Shown here in pieces: positions 56,316 to 64,000 of a DNA stretch of 64,000 bases. This DNA is from Pseudomonas laurylsulfatiphila. Its GTDB lineage: Bacteria > Pseudomonadota > Gammaproteobacteria > Pseudomonadales > Pseudomonadaceae. Every line of letters starts with the position of its first letter. Positions within the stretch are counted from its first letter, which is position 1. The notes beneath the pieces were generated by a model, which was given only the letters and a program-made list of their open reading frames with translations, did no database searches and was not told the DNA's origin. Location of the stretch: the NCBI RefSeq assembly GCF_002934665.1, contig NZ_NIRS01000003.1, forward strand, positions 248,001 to 312,000. Reading direction: 5' to 3'. The position numbers and the translations under genes were made by a program.

Positions 56316-58559
56316 TCACGGCGTACGGTTACGCCGCGTTTCGATGATGTTCGGCAACTGGGAAATCCGCCCCAACAACCGCCCCAATGCATCCAGCCCC
56401 GGAATCTCGATGGTCAGGGACATCAGCGCGGTGTTGTCCTCCTTGTTGGAGCGGGTGTTGACCGCCAGCACGTTGATCCGCTCGTTGAGCAGCACCTGCG
56501 ACACATCACGCAGCAAGCCGGAACGGTCGTAGGCGCGGATGACGATGTCCACCGGATAGGTGAGCACCGGTACCGGCCCCCAACTGACCTGGATGATCCG
56601 CTCGGGCTCGCGCCCGGCCAGCTGCAACACCGAGGCGCAGTCCTGGCGGTGAATGCTCACACCGCGGCCCTGAGTGATGTAGCCGACGATGGCATCGCCC
56701 GGCAACGGCTGGCAGCAGCCGGCCATCTGGGTCATCAGGTTGCCGACACCCTGGATCTGGATATCACCGCGCTTGCCCGGTTTGTAGCCGGTGGCCTTGC
56801 GTGGAATCAGTTCCAGCTGTTCGTTGCCGCGCTCCGGCTCGACCAGTTGCTGCGCCAGGTTGACCAATTGCGCCAGACGCAAGTCGCCGGCACCAAGGGC
56901 GGCGAACAGGTCTTCGGCGGTTTTCATGTTGGCCTTGTCGGCCAGCTTGTCGAAATCCACCGCCGGCAGACCGAGGCGATTGAGCTCGCGCTCAAGCAAG
57001 GTTTTACCGGCCGCGACGTTCTGGTCGCGAGCCTGCAGCTTGAACCAGTGAACAATCTTCGCCCGTGCCCGCGACGTGGTGACGTAACCCAGGTTCGGGT
57101 TCAGCCAGTCACGGCTCGGGGTGCCGTGCTTGCTGGTGATGATCTCGACCTGTTCACCGGTTTGCAGGCTGTAGTTGAGCGGCACGATGCGCCCGTTGAT
57201 CTTGGCGCCACGGCAGTTATGACCGATTTCGGTGTGTACGCGGTAGGCGAAGTCCAGCGGCGTCGCGCCCTTCGGCAAGTCGATGGCATGGCCGTCCGGG
57301 GTGAAGATATAGACCCGGTCCGGCTCGATATCGACCCGCAGCTGTTCGGCCAGGCCACCGATGTCGCCCAGCTCTTCGTGCCACTCCAGCACCTGACGCA
57401 GCCAGGAGATTTTCTCTTCGTAGTGATTGGAACCGGACTTGACGTCGGTACCCTTGTAGCGCCAGTGCGCACACACGCCGAGCTCGGCTTCCTCATGCAT
57501 CGCGTGGGTGCGGATCTGCACTTCCAGCACCTTGCCCTCAGGCCCGATCACCGCCGTGTGCAGCGAGCGATAGCCGTTTTCCTTGGGGTTGGCGATGTAG
57601 TCGTCGAACTCTTTCGGGATGTGCCGCCACAGGGTGTGGACAATGCCGAGCGCGGTGTAGCAGTCGCGCATTTCCGGCACCAGCACGCGAACGGCACGCA
57701 CGTCGTAGATCTGGCTGAACTCCAGCCCCTTGCGCTGCATTTTGCGCCAGATCGAATAGATGTGTTTGGCCCGGCCGCTGATGTCGGCATCGACGCCGGT
57801 GGCCTGCAATTCGTTTTTCAGCTGGCTCATCACGTCGCTGATGAAGCGCTCGCGATCCAGTCGCCGCTCATGGAGCAACTTGGCGATCTGCTTGTACTGC
57901 TCCGGCTCCAGGTAACGGAAGGACAAGTCTTCCAGTTCCCACTTGATGTGGCCGATACCCAGGCGGTGGGCCAGTGGCGCATAAATGTCGAAGACTTCAC
58001 GGGCCACGCGGTTGCGCTTTTCGTCATCGGCGGTTTTCACCGCACGGATGGCGCACGTGCGTTCGGCCAGCTTGATCAGGGCAACGCGAACGTCGTCGAC
58101 CATGGCCACCAGCATCTTGCGCAGGTTTTCCACCTGGCCCTGGGTGCCCAGCACCAGGGATTTGCGCGGGCTCAGGCTGTCGCTGATCGCGGCCATGCGC
58201 TGCACGCCATCGATGAGTTTGGCCACCACAGGACCGAAGCGCTGGCTGACCGCCGGCAACTTGATCTGGCCTTCGCGTACGCCTCGATACAGGATCGCGG
58301 CGACCAAAGAGTCCTGGTCGAGTTTGAGATCGGCGAGGATCTCGGCGATCTCAAGCCCGGTACGAAAAGTCGAGTTACCTTCCGACCACAGATTCTGTGC
58401 CGCATTGGCTTGTTGCTCGGCCTCGCGAGCGTACTCGCAGGCTTCCTTCAAGGCTTCGCGATCCAGTGCCAGATCGACACTCACCGCGTGATCGAGCCAA
58501 GCCTCGAGATTGATACTGCCGTCGGTGTTGATCGGCTGGTGTGCTCTCACCTGTACCAT
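56316..58559 (-). CDS. relA: (p)ppGpp synthetase RelA
   Basis: 747 aa. Synthesises (p)ppGpp at stalled ribosomes. Order: N-terminal pseudo-hydrolase domain where the catalytic HDxxED is replaced by YRGVREG, synthetase domain (YDVRAVRVLV, NGYRSLHTAV), TGS (YIFTPDGHAIDLPKGATPLD), zinc-finger/helical region, and C-terminal ACT (about 665-747). The degenerate HD box is what separates RelA from SpoT. 122 bases separate it from rlmD. Confidence 0.96.
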   Translation of the reverse strand: MVQVRAHQPINTDGSINLEAWLDHAVSVDLALDREALKEACEYAREAEQQANAAQNLWSEGNSTFRTGLEIAEILADLKLDQDSLVAAILYRGVREGQIKLPAVSQRFGPVVAKLIDGVQRMAAISDSLSPRKSLVLGTQGQVENLRKMLVAMVDDVRVALIKLAERTCAIRAVKTADDEKRNRVAREVFDIYAPLAHRLGIGHIKWELEDLSFRYLEPEQYKQIAKLLHERRLDRERFISDVMSQLKNELQATGVDADISGRAKHIYSIWRKMQRKGLEFSQIYDVRAVRVLVPEMRDCYTALGIVHTLWRHIPKEFDDYIANPKENGYRSLHTAVIGPEGKVLEVQIRTHAMHEEAELGVCAHWRYKGTDVKSGSNHYEEKISWLRQVLEWHEELGDIGGLAEQLRVDIEPDRVYIFTPDGHAIDLPKGATPLDFAYRVHTEIGHNCRGAKINGRIVPLNYSLQTGEQVEIITSKHGTPSRDWLNPNLGYVTTSRARAKIVHWFKLQARDQNVAAGKTLLERELNRLGLPAVDFDKLADKANMKTAEDLFAALGAGDLRLAQLVNLAQQLVEPERGNEQLELIPRKATGYKPGKRGDIQIQGVGNLMTQMAGCCQPLPGDAIVGYITQGRGVSIHRQDCASVLQLAGREPERIIQVSWGPVPVLTYPVDIVIRAYDRSGLLRDVSQVLLNERINVLAVNTRSNKEDNTALMSLTIEIPGLDALGRLLGRISQLPNIIETRRNRTP

Positions 58560-58681
58560 CTTGCTTACCTTCCCTACGACGCAGATTCAATGCGTCAAAT
58601 CGCTGACCTTCGTTGCCGGTGCGCCCACGTCGGGCTCGGTGCGCGGCTGCACGGGCGGGCCAGTCGGACCAGACGAGCATC

Positions 58682-60034
58682 CTAGCTCGCTTCAAATAAC
58701 GCCATGGCCTCGACATGTGCCGTTTGAGGAAACATATCGAGAATCCCGGCACGTTTTAACCGGTAGCCCTGCTTGATCAATTCGACCGTGTCGCGCGCCA
58801 GCGTTGCCGGGTTGCATGACACATACACCAACCGCTCGGCGCCCAGGGTCTTGAGCTTGCGCACAACCTCGAAAGCACCGTCACGCGGTGGGTCCAAGAG
58901 TACCGCACAAAAGCCTTCGGCGGCCCATTCGGCGTCCGTCAAAGGCTGGGATAAATCGGCCTGAAAAAACTTCGCGTTATGCAGATTGTTGCTAGCGGCA
59001 TTCGCCGCCGCCCGGTCGACCATCACCTGCACACCTTCCACGGCCACCACTTCGCGAGCGGCCTTGGCCAGCGGCAAGGCAAAGTTGCCCAGGCCGCAGA
59101 ACAGATCGAGTACGCGCTCATCCGCCGTCGGCTTCAACCAGTCCAACGCCTGGGCGACCATCGCTTCGTTGACGCCGGCGTTGACCTGGATGAAATCTCC
59201 CGGCCGATACGCCAGCTCCAGGTCCCACTGTTCAAGACGATAGCCCAACGACTGACCGGCCTCGACCGGTTGCGGTTCACCGTCGCCATGCAGCCACAAC
59301 TGAGCCTCATGGAACGCGCAGAAATCCTTGAGGATGGTCATGTCACTTTCAGACAACGGCGCCATGTGCCGCAGCAAAACCGCCAGCGTCGAGCCGCTGA
59401 ACAACTCCACGTGTCCCAGTGCCTGAGGTTTGCTCAAGCGCCGCAGCATTTCCGGCAAGCGGGCCATGATCGGTTGCAAGGGCTGTACCAGCACCGGGCA
59501 ATCATCGATGCCAACGATGTCCTGGCTGCCGGCGGCACGGAACCCGACTTCGAGTTTTTTCGCCTTCATGTCCCAGCGCACCGCCACGCGGGCGCGGCGT
59601 CGGTAGGCGAATTCCGCACCGCTCAAAGGCGGCGCCCACTCTTCGGGTTCGACGCCCGCGACCTTCGACAACTGCTCGGCGAGCATGCGCTGTTTCAGGG
59701 CAAGTTGTTCGATATGAGGCAGATGCTGCACGCTGCAACCGCCGCAACGGCCGGCATGGGCGCACGGTGCCGGGCGGCGCAATTCGCTGGCCTTGAACAC
59801 CCGTTCGGTGCGCGCCTCGACCACTTTGCCGTGGGCGCCGAGCACACGCGCTTCAATCTCTTCACCGGCCAACGCGCCGATGACGAACCAGGTGCGACCT
59901 TCGAAAAACGCGATACCGCGACCGTCATTGGCCAGGCGCTCGATGGTCAGGCGCTGCTTTTTACCGGTCGGGATTTGCGGGGCCTTGCTGCCACCGGTGG
60001 GCTGGAAGCGCAGGCCTCTTTCATGCTTGGCCAT
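58682..60034 (-). CDS. rlmD: 23S rRNA (uracil(1939)-C5)-methyltransferase RlmD
   Basis: 450 aa. N-terminal TRAM domain ([20 protein letters not shown]), iron-sulfur cysteines [18 protein letters not shown]-binding [16 protein letters not shown], catalytic Cys in [12 protein letters not shown]. Methylates U1939. ATGA overlap with the cysM stop. Confidence 0.96.
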   Translation of the reverse strand: MAKHERGLRFQPTGGSKAPQIPTGKKQRLTIERLANDGRGIAFFEGRTWFVIGALAGEEIEARVLGAHGKVVEARTERVFKASELRRPAPCAHAGRCGGCSVQHLPHIEQLALKQRMLAEQLSKVAGVEPEEWAPPLSGAEFAYRRRARVAVRWDMKAKKLEVGFRAAGSQDIVGIDDCPVLVQPLQPIMARLPEMLRRLSKPQALGHVELFSGSTLAVLLRHMAPLSESDMTILKDFCAFHEAQLWLHGDGEPQPVEAGQSLGYRLEQWDLELAYRPGDFIQVNAGVNEAMVAQALDWLKPTADERVLDLFCGLGNFALPLAKAAREVVAVEGVQVMVDRAAANAASNNLHNAKFFQADLSQPLTDAEWAAEGFCAVLLDPPRDGAFEVVRKLKTLGAERLVYVSCNPATLARDTVELIKQGYRLKRAGILDMFPQTAHVEAMALFEAS

Positions 60035-60936
60035 CAGTTGGGCGCGTCGAAAATGCCGGTCGACAGGTAACGGTCGCCACGGTCGCAGATGATCGCGACG
60101 ATCACCGCGTTTTCAACTTCTTTGGACAGGCGCAGCATTGCCGCCACGGCACCGCCCGAGGACACGCCACAGAAAATGCCTTCTTCGCGGGCCAGCCGAC
60201 GGGTCACGTCTTCGGCTTCGCTTTGGGCCATGTCGACGATCCGGTCCACGCGGTCAGCCTGGTAGATCTTCGGCAGGTATTCCTGGGGCCAGCGGCGGAT
60301 GCCCGGGATCGCCGAGCCTTCCATCGGTTGCAGGCCGATGATCTGCACGTTGTCGTTCTGCTCTTTCAAGTAGCGCGACACGCCCATGATGGTCCCGGTG
60401 GTGCCCATGGAGCTGACGAAATGGGTGATGGTGCCCTCGGTCTGGCGCCAGATTTCCGGGCCGGTGGTGGTGTAGTGCGCTTCGGGGTTATCACCGTTGG
60501 CGAACTGATCCAGTACCTTGCCGCGACCTTCGGCTTCCATCTTCTGCGCGAGGTCACGGGCGCCTTCCATGCCCTGTTCCTGGCTGACCAGGATCAGTTC
60601 GGCGCCATAGGCGGTCATGGCCGCCTTGCGTTCGGCGCTGGAGTTGTCCGGCATGATCAGGATCATCTTGTAACCCTTGATCGCCGCGGCCATGGCCAGG
60701 GCGATCCCGGTGTTGCCCGAGGTCGCTTCGATCAGCGTATCGCCGGCATGGATCTGCCCGCGCAGTTCGGCGCGGGTGATCATCGACAGCGCCGGACGGT
60801 CCTTGACCGAACCCGCCGGGTTGTTCCCCTCGAGCTTGAGCAAAAGGGTATTGCTGGTGGCGCCGGGCAGGCGCTGCAAACGGACCAGCGGAGTGTTGCC
60901 GACGCAATCGGCGATGGTTGGGTACTGCAAGGTCAT
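60034..60936 (-). CDS. cysM: Cysteine synthase B CysM
   Basis: 300 aa from ATG 60936 ([14 protein letters not shown]). PLP enzyme making cysteine from O-acetylserine (sulfide or thiosulfate). PLP Lys45 in [20 protein letters not shown], and GTTGTIMGV. First gene of the cysM-rlmD-relA-mazG-DUF2058 run; order as in PAO1 from memory. Confidence 0.96.
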   Translation of the reverse strand: MTLQYPTIADCVGNTPLVRLQRLPGATSNTLLLKLEGNNPAGSVKDRPALSMITRAELRGQIHAGDTLIEATSGNTGIALAMAAAIKGYKMILIMPDNSSAERKAAMTAYGAELILVSQEQGMEGARDLAQKMEAEGRGKVLDQFANGDNPEAHYTTTGPEIWRQTEGTITHFVSSMGTTGTIMGVSRYLKEQNDNVQIIGLQPMEGSAIPGIRRWPQEYLPKIYQADRVDRIVDMAQSEAEDVTRRLAREEGIFCGVSSGGAVAAMLRLSKEVENAVIVAIICDRGDRYLSTGIFDAPN

Positions 60937-61029
60937 GGCGTATTCGCAATCCAGACTGCGGGGGCGCCTATCATACCGGCAAACCTCGGAAGGCCATATC
61001 ACGCAAAGTGTGGTGCTTATGGTTTATGG

Positions 61030-61064
61030 GAATAAGCGGCAAGCTTCGAGCTGCAAGCGGCAAG
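61030..61064. repeat. GCGGCAAGC-type short repeat
   Basis: GCGGCAAGCTTCGAGCTGCA followed by another GCGGCAAG copy; a low-complexity repeat of the CTTGCAGCTTG type common between Pseudomonas genes. Confidence 0.55.
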
Positions 61065-61121
61065 TGGCGGTGCCACTCGGAGCATGAAAAACAGGGGTTG
61101 TTGTGGTGGGAGTGAGGGCCT

Positions 61122-61214
61122 CATCGCGAGCAGGCTCGCTCCCACAGGGGATGGGGTGATCACAGGTTTCGCGGTTCAAACACAGTCAGTGTGGGAGCGG
61201 GCTTGCCCGCGATG
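61122..61214. repeat. REP pair running into the sensor kinase gene
   Basis: Left copy (GCGAGCAGGCTCGCTCCCAC) intergenic, right copy (GTGGGAGCGGGCTTGCCCGC, 61191-61210) inside the 3' end of the kinase gene. Confidence 0.9.
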
Positions 61215-62581
61215 GCGTCGGCACTGGCGCTACTCACATCCGCCAACAAGCGCATATTCAAGCGCAACCCGGTCCCGGTGTTTTGCGCCCAAAGCTGTCC
61301 GCCCTGACGCTGTACTGCATTACGAGCGATACTCAAGCCCAGGCCGAATCCACCATTGCCTGGTCGCGAACCGTCGAGTCGGGTAAACGGCAGGAAGATC
61401 CGCTCCAGATCAGCGTCCGCCACACCGCCGCCCTGATCCTCCAGCCACAGATGCCAGTATTTACCCTCGCACTGTCCGCCAAGGTGGACCACACCGCCCT
61501 CGGGCGAATGCCGAATCGCATTGCGCAGAATGTTTTCCAGTGCCTGGGCCAGGGTGTTGAGATGACCGCGAACCCAGCAGGATGCATCCACCGTGCATTG
61601 CAGCCGAGTATCAGGCCATCCGCTTTCATAGCAGGCATTCTCCGTGAGCATCTCCCACAGCGCCTGGATCTGGATCGCTTCGTCGGGCAAGCGGGTGCGC
61701 TCGGTGTCCAGCCAGGCCAACTGCAGCGTGTCTTCCACCAGGCGCTGCATGCCATCAACCTCCCGGCCGATGCGTTCGCGCAATAGCTCCAGCCCCTGCT
61801 CACTTTCACTGGCCACCCGCAAGCGGCTCAGGGGCGTACGCAATTCGTGGGACAGGTCGCGCAGCAGTTGCTGCTGCAAGGCTACGGTACTTTGCAGGCG
61901 TTCTGACATGTGATCGAATGCCCTGCCCAACTCGCCCAGCTCATCCGAACGATTGGTGGTCCGGCTCGAGAGCCGTACGTTCAGTTGATCGGCACGCCAG
62001 GCATTGGCTTGCGCGCGCAAGTGATTGAGCGGCACCACCAGCAGGCGGTACAGCCCGACGCAAAGTAACAGGGTGAACAATCCCGGAATCAGCCCGTTGG
62101 TGATCACCCGCCAGAACAGCCGGTAGTGCCCGGGAACGAAGCGCTCAGGCAACTCGATCACCAGGCTGCCGGCGGACGGGTCACCAGGAAACGGCACACG
62201 CATCCAGGGCCGGCCCTTTTTGTGGATGGGCCAATCCAGGCCGCGCAAAAAAGTCAGGCGTTCGACTTCCTTGTCCGTCAGCGATTGGTTGCTCAAGGAC
62301 TGCAAATCCGCGCCGATGACACCCACCCAGCCTTTTTCCCGCTGATACATGCCTTGCAACCATTCATCGACACCGGCGCTCTGTGTCTGTTGCCATGCCT
62401 GCTCAGCTTCGGCGGCATAGCGCGTCAGGGTGCCCCGCGCTTCATCCGAGAGGAACTGGTTGCGCACTTCCATGTAGCGTCCCCAGGACCAACTGAGCCA
62501 GATCATCAGCAGACAGAACGCCACCAATAGGCAAGCAAGCTTCCAGAACAGCGAGTGCCTGCCCGGCAGGTTACATTTCAT
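61160..62581 (-). CDS. Sensor histidine kinase, PirS-like
   Basis: 473 aa. Membrane helix about 12-32, periplasmic domain (about 33-160), second helix (about 165-190), HAMP, H box RDLSHELRTPLSRL, ATP-binding EDQGGGV and GGFGLGLSIA. The conserved kinase domain ends near LRLNMRLLADV; the last 20 or so residues (with AIAGKPAPT) are encoded by a REP element. Overlaps the regulator by 11 bases (ATGAAATGTAA). In PAO1 the neighbouring pair next to gacS is PirRS, linked to a siderophore receptor. Confidence 0.9.
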   Translation of the reverse strand: MKCNLPGRHSLFWKLACLLVAFCLLMIWLSWSWGRYMEVRNQFLSDEARGTLTRYAAEAEQAWQQTQSAGVDEWLQGMYQREKGWVGVIGADLQSLSNQSLTDKEVERLTFLRGLDWPIHKKGRPWMRVPFPGDPSAGSLVIELPERFVPGHYRLFWRVITNGLIPGLFTLLLCVGLYRLLVVPLNHLRAQANAWRADQLNVRLSSRTTNRSDELGELGRAFDHMSERLQSTVALQQQLLRDLSHELRTPLSRLRVASESEQGLELLRERIGREVDGMQRLVEDTLQLAWLDTERTRLPDEAIQIQALWEMLTENACYESGWPDTRLQCTVDASCWVRGHLNTLAQALENILRNAIRHSPEGGVVHLGGQCEGKYWHLWLEDQGGGVADADLERIFLPFTRLDGSRPGNGGFGLGLSIARNAVQRQGGQLWAQNTGTGLRLNMRLLADVSSASADAIAGKPAPTLTVFEPRNL

Positions 62582-63290
62582 CGGCGGCGCTCAGGATGTA
62601 ACCCTTGCCCCAGACCGTGCGCACTTCGCGCTCGGTGTAGCCAATGGCCTTGAGCTTGCGGCGGATCTGGCTGATGTGCATGTCCAGGCTGCGGTCATGG
62701 GCCGCGTAACCGCGCTGCAGCACCTGCTGATAAAGGAAGGCTTTGCTCAAGACTTCGTCGGCGCTGCGGTGCAGTGTCTCCAGCAATCGGTACTCGCTGC
62801 GGGTCAGGCCGCCGGCCTGTTCGCCATAAAACACCTCGAAGCTTTCATCGTCGAAACGCAGGCTGTCCATCGAAGGGGCTGGCACCGCGGGGACGGGGCG
62901 GCGGTCGAGGGCCACCCGCCGCAGGATGGCTTCAATGCGCACCCGCAACTCCACCATGCTGAAGGGCTTTGGCAGGTAATCGTCGGCCCCCAGGCGAAAG
63001 CCGCTGATGCGGTCGGCCTCGGCACCGAGGGCCGACATCAGCAACACCGGGGTGGTATGGCTCTGGCGCAATTGGGTCAGTACCGCCAGACCGTCCATGC
63101 CCGGCAGCAGAATATCCATCAGCACCACGTCGAAAGGTTGCCGCCGGGCCATGTCCAGGCCTTCCTGGCCGTTCTGGCACCAGGTCACCTGGAAGCCGCT
63201 GCGGTCCAGATGCTCATGCACGTAGGCGCCCAGCACGAGGTCGTCTTCGATGGACAGGATTCGGGGGAGGCTGGCAGTGATGGGAGTCAT
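62571..63290 (-). CDS. OmpR-family response regulator, PirR-like
   Basis: 239 aa from ATG 63290 (MTPITASLPRIL). Receiver with SIEDD pocket, phospho-Asp in VVLMDILLPGMDG, Lys in DDYLPKPF; winged-helix C-terminal with RSLDMHISQIRRKLK and VWGKGYIL. A Fur-box-like sequence lies just upstream, which fits an iron-related role. Divergent from gacS. Confidence 0.9.
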   Translation of the reverse strand: MTPITASLPRILSIEDDLVLGAYVHEHLDRSGFQVTWCQNGQEGLDMARRQPFDVVLMDILLPGMDGLAVLTQLRQSHTTPVLLMSALGAEADRISGFRLGADDYLPKPFSMVELRVRIEAILRRVALDRRPVPAVPAPSMDSLRFDDESFEVFYGEQAGGLTRSEYRLLETLHRSADEVLSKAFLYQQVLQRGYAAHDRSLDMHISQIRRKLKAIGYTEREVRTVWGKGYILSAADEM

Positions 63291-63298
63291 GACTATCT

Positions 63299-63317
63299 GC
63301 AAATAATTCTCAGTTGA
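63299..63317 (-). promoter_or_regulatory. Fur-box-like sequence upstream of the PirR-like gene
   Basis: On the minus strand TCAACTGAGAATTATTTGC matches 12 of 19 positions of the Fur consensus (core TGAGAAT-ATT conserved). Only nine bases upstream of the ATG at 63290, so binding would block initiation. Confidence 0.5.
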
Positions 63318-63329
63318 ATGATTATTCAA
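63314..63329. promoter_or_regulatory. Perfect inverted repeat upstream of the PirR-like gene
   Basis: TTGAATGATTATTCAA: six-base arms TTGAAT/ATTCAA around GATT, adjoining the Fur-like box. A possible regulator operator for autoregulation. Confidence 0.45.
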
Positions 63330-63505
63330 GATTGCCTCGCCAGGGGCAACCCACTGCGTGGCTGGAGCGCCAATGAGCTGCGTGGGCCGACGAATGGCAG
63401 CAGCATTTTTACGAAGATTGCCCGCGAGCAAATCGCTACACTGCGCAAGTGCTGCATGGCGGATATTCGTGCAGGTCTATGAATAGCGGGATGCAGGAGA
63501 GATGC

Positions 63506-64000
63506 GTGCTCAAGAAACTGGGAATCAAAGGCCGCGTGCTGTTGCTGACCCTGTTGCCGACCAGCCTGATGGCGTTGGTGCTGGGGGGGTATTTTACCTG
63601 GATGCAACAGGCTGACCTGCAAACCCAACTCATGCAGCGCGGCGAAATGATCGCCGAGCAGTTGGCTCCCCTGGCGGCGCCAGCCATGGGCCATCAGGAC
63701 AACGAACTGCTCGAACGCATCGCCACCCAGGCCCTGGAACAAACCGACGTACGGGCCGTGACCTTCCTGGCTCCCGATCGCACGCTGCTGGCCCACGCCG
63801 GCCCGACCATGCTCAACCAGACGCCTTCCGGCGGTGGCACGCAGATGCTGCGCCGCAGTGGCAACGATGCGACCCGCTATCTGCTGCCGGTGTTCGGCAA
63901 ACACCGCAACCTGGCCGGAGACGTGATTCCCGAAGAAGCCGACCGCCTGCTGGGCTGGGTCGAACTGGAGCTGTCCCATAACAGCATGCTGTTGCGCGGT
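63506..64000 (+). CDS. gacS: Global sensor kinase GacS (N-terminal part, cut by window end)
   Basis: 165 codons visible from a GTG at 63506, preceded by CAGGAGAG. N-terminus LKKLGIKGRVLLLTLLPTS, membrane helix about 9-33, then the beginning of the periplasmic sensor domain. The sequence and position next to pirRS/cysM identify GacS (LemA/BarA), which controls RsmX/Y/Z sRNAs and secondary metabolism through GacA. The kinase, receiver and Hpt domains lie beyond base 64000. Confidence 0.93.
   Translation, partial: MLKKLGIKGRVLLLTLLPTSLMALVLGGYFTWMQQADLQTQLMQRGEMIAEQLAPLAAPAMGHQDNELLERIATQALEQTDVRAVTFLAPDRTLLAHAGPTMLNQTPSGGGTQMLRRSGNDATRYLLPVFGKHRNLAGDVIPEEADRLLGWVELELSHNSMLLRG

Noticed and set aside
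56256..58685. 809-codon open frame antisense to relA
   Set aside because: Same GC-phase shadow effect; starts inside a REP and lacks a ribosome binding site.

Overview
The window is a piece of a Pseudomonas chromosome, most likely the P. fluorescens group. It is GC-rich and dense in four-base ATGA stop/start overlaps. Many short inverted REP pairs (GGGAGCGAGCTTGCTCGCG type and relatives) sit just behind stop codons. Gene order matches, as far as I remember them, several P. aeruginosa PAO1 blocks: rne to comEC, the fadE/PA2817 block, the PA1611/gpsA/fabAB block and the gacS/cysM/relA/mazG block. These names and synteny come from recognition by eye; no search was run.

Layout. 1-3050: the 3' part of rne with its terminator and a REP pair. 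3052-7425 (minus): a two-subunit molybdenum hydroxylase of the isoquinoline oxidoreductase/aldehyde dehydrogenase type, with an XdhC-type and a MobA/MocA-type maturation factor. 7606-12188 (minus): the envelope operon exbB-exbD-lpxK-trm112-kdsB-LMW phosphatase-murB. 12287-14521: comEC. 14657-18508: a DUF2062 protein, a YadGH-type ABC exporter, a glutathione transferase and a transglutaminase-like protein. 18734-23462: an 815-aa FadE-type acyl-CoA dehydrogenase, a PA2817-family protein, a LysR regulator and an AlaX-type tRNA editing protein. 23623-24125: two identical Glu-Gly tRNA pairs behind a strong stringent-type promoter. 24407-31192: a membrane-anchored helical protein, an HBM-type chemoreceptor, a frameshifted MocR regulator, an SDR and a CurA-like reductase. 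31202-34004: pyrF and a two-component system. 34233-38540 (minus): two alpha/beta hydrolases, a glutathione transferase, a DUF4892 protein and an AI-2E family permease.

38737-41685 is an orphan TcC/TccC-type RHS protein: a complete RHS core ending in the self-cleavage motif, followed by a 324-residue C-terminal domain I cannot assign. 41722-45920 (minus): a hotdog thioesterase, an acyl-CoA ligase, sixA, a DUF4389 protein and gpsA. 46116-51071 (plus): a TonB-dependent receptor, a substrate-binding protein and a PA1611-like hybrid kinase in one tightly packed operon. 51319-53066: fabA-fabB. 53396-54590: a 62-aa protein, then an AT-rich gene for a divergent nitrilase-like protein. 54777-60936 (minus): cysM-rlmD-relA-mazG-DUF2058. 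61160-63290 (minus): a PirRS-like two-component system behind a Fur-box-like sequence, divergent from gacS (63506 onward, cut by the window end).

Most of the window is core envelope, lipid and stringent-response housekeeping. The less ordinary parts are the orphan TcC, the receptor/binding-protein/kinase operon, the nitrilase-like gene, the broken MocR gene and a REP element that codes for the tail of a sensor kinase. Two kinases of the GacS/RetS-type network (the PA1611-like one and GacS) lie within about 15 kb of each other.
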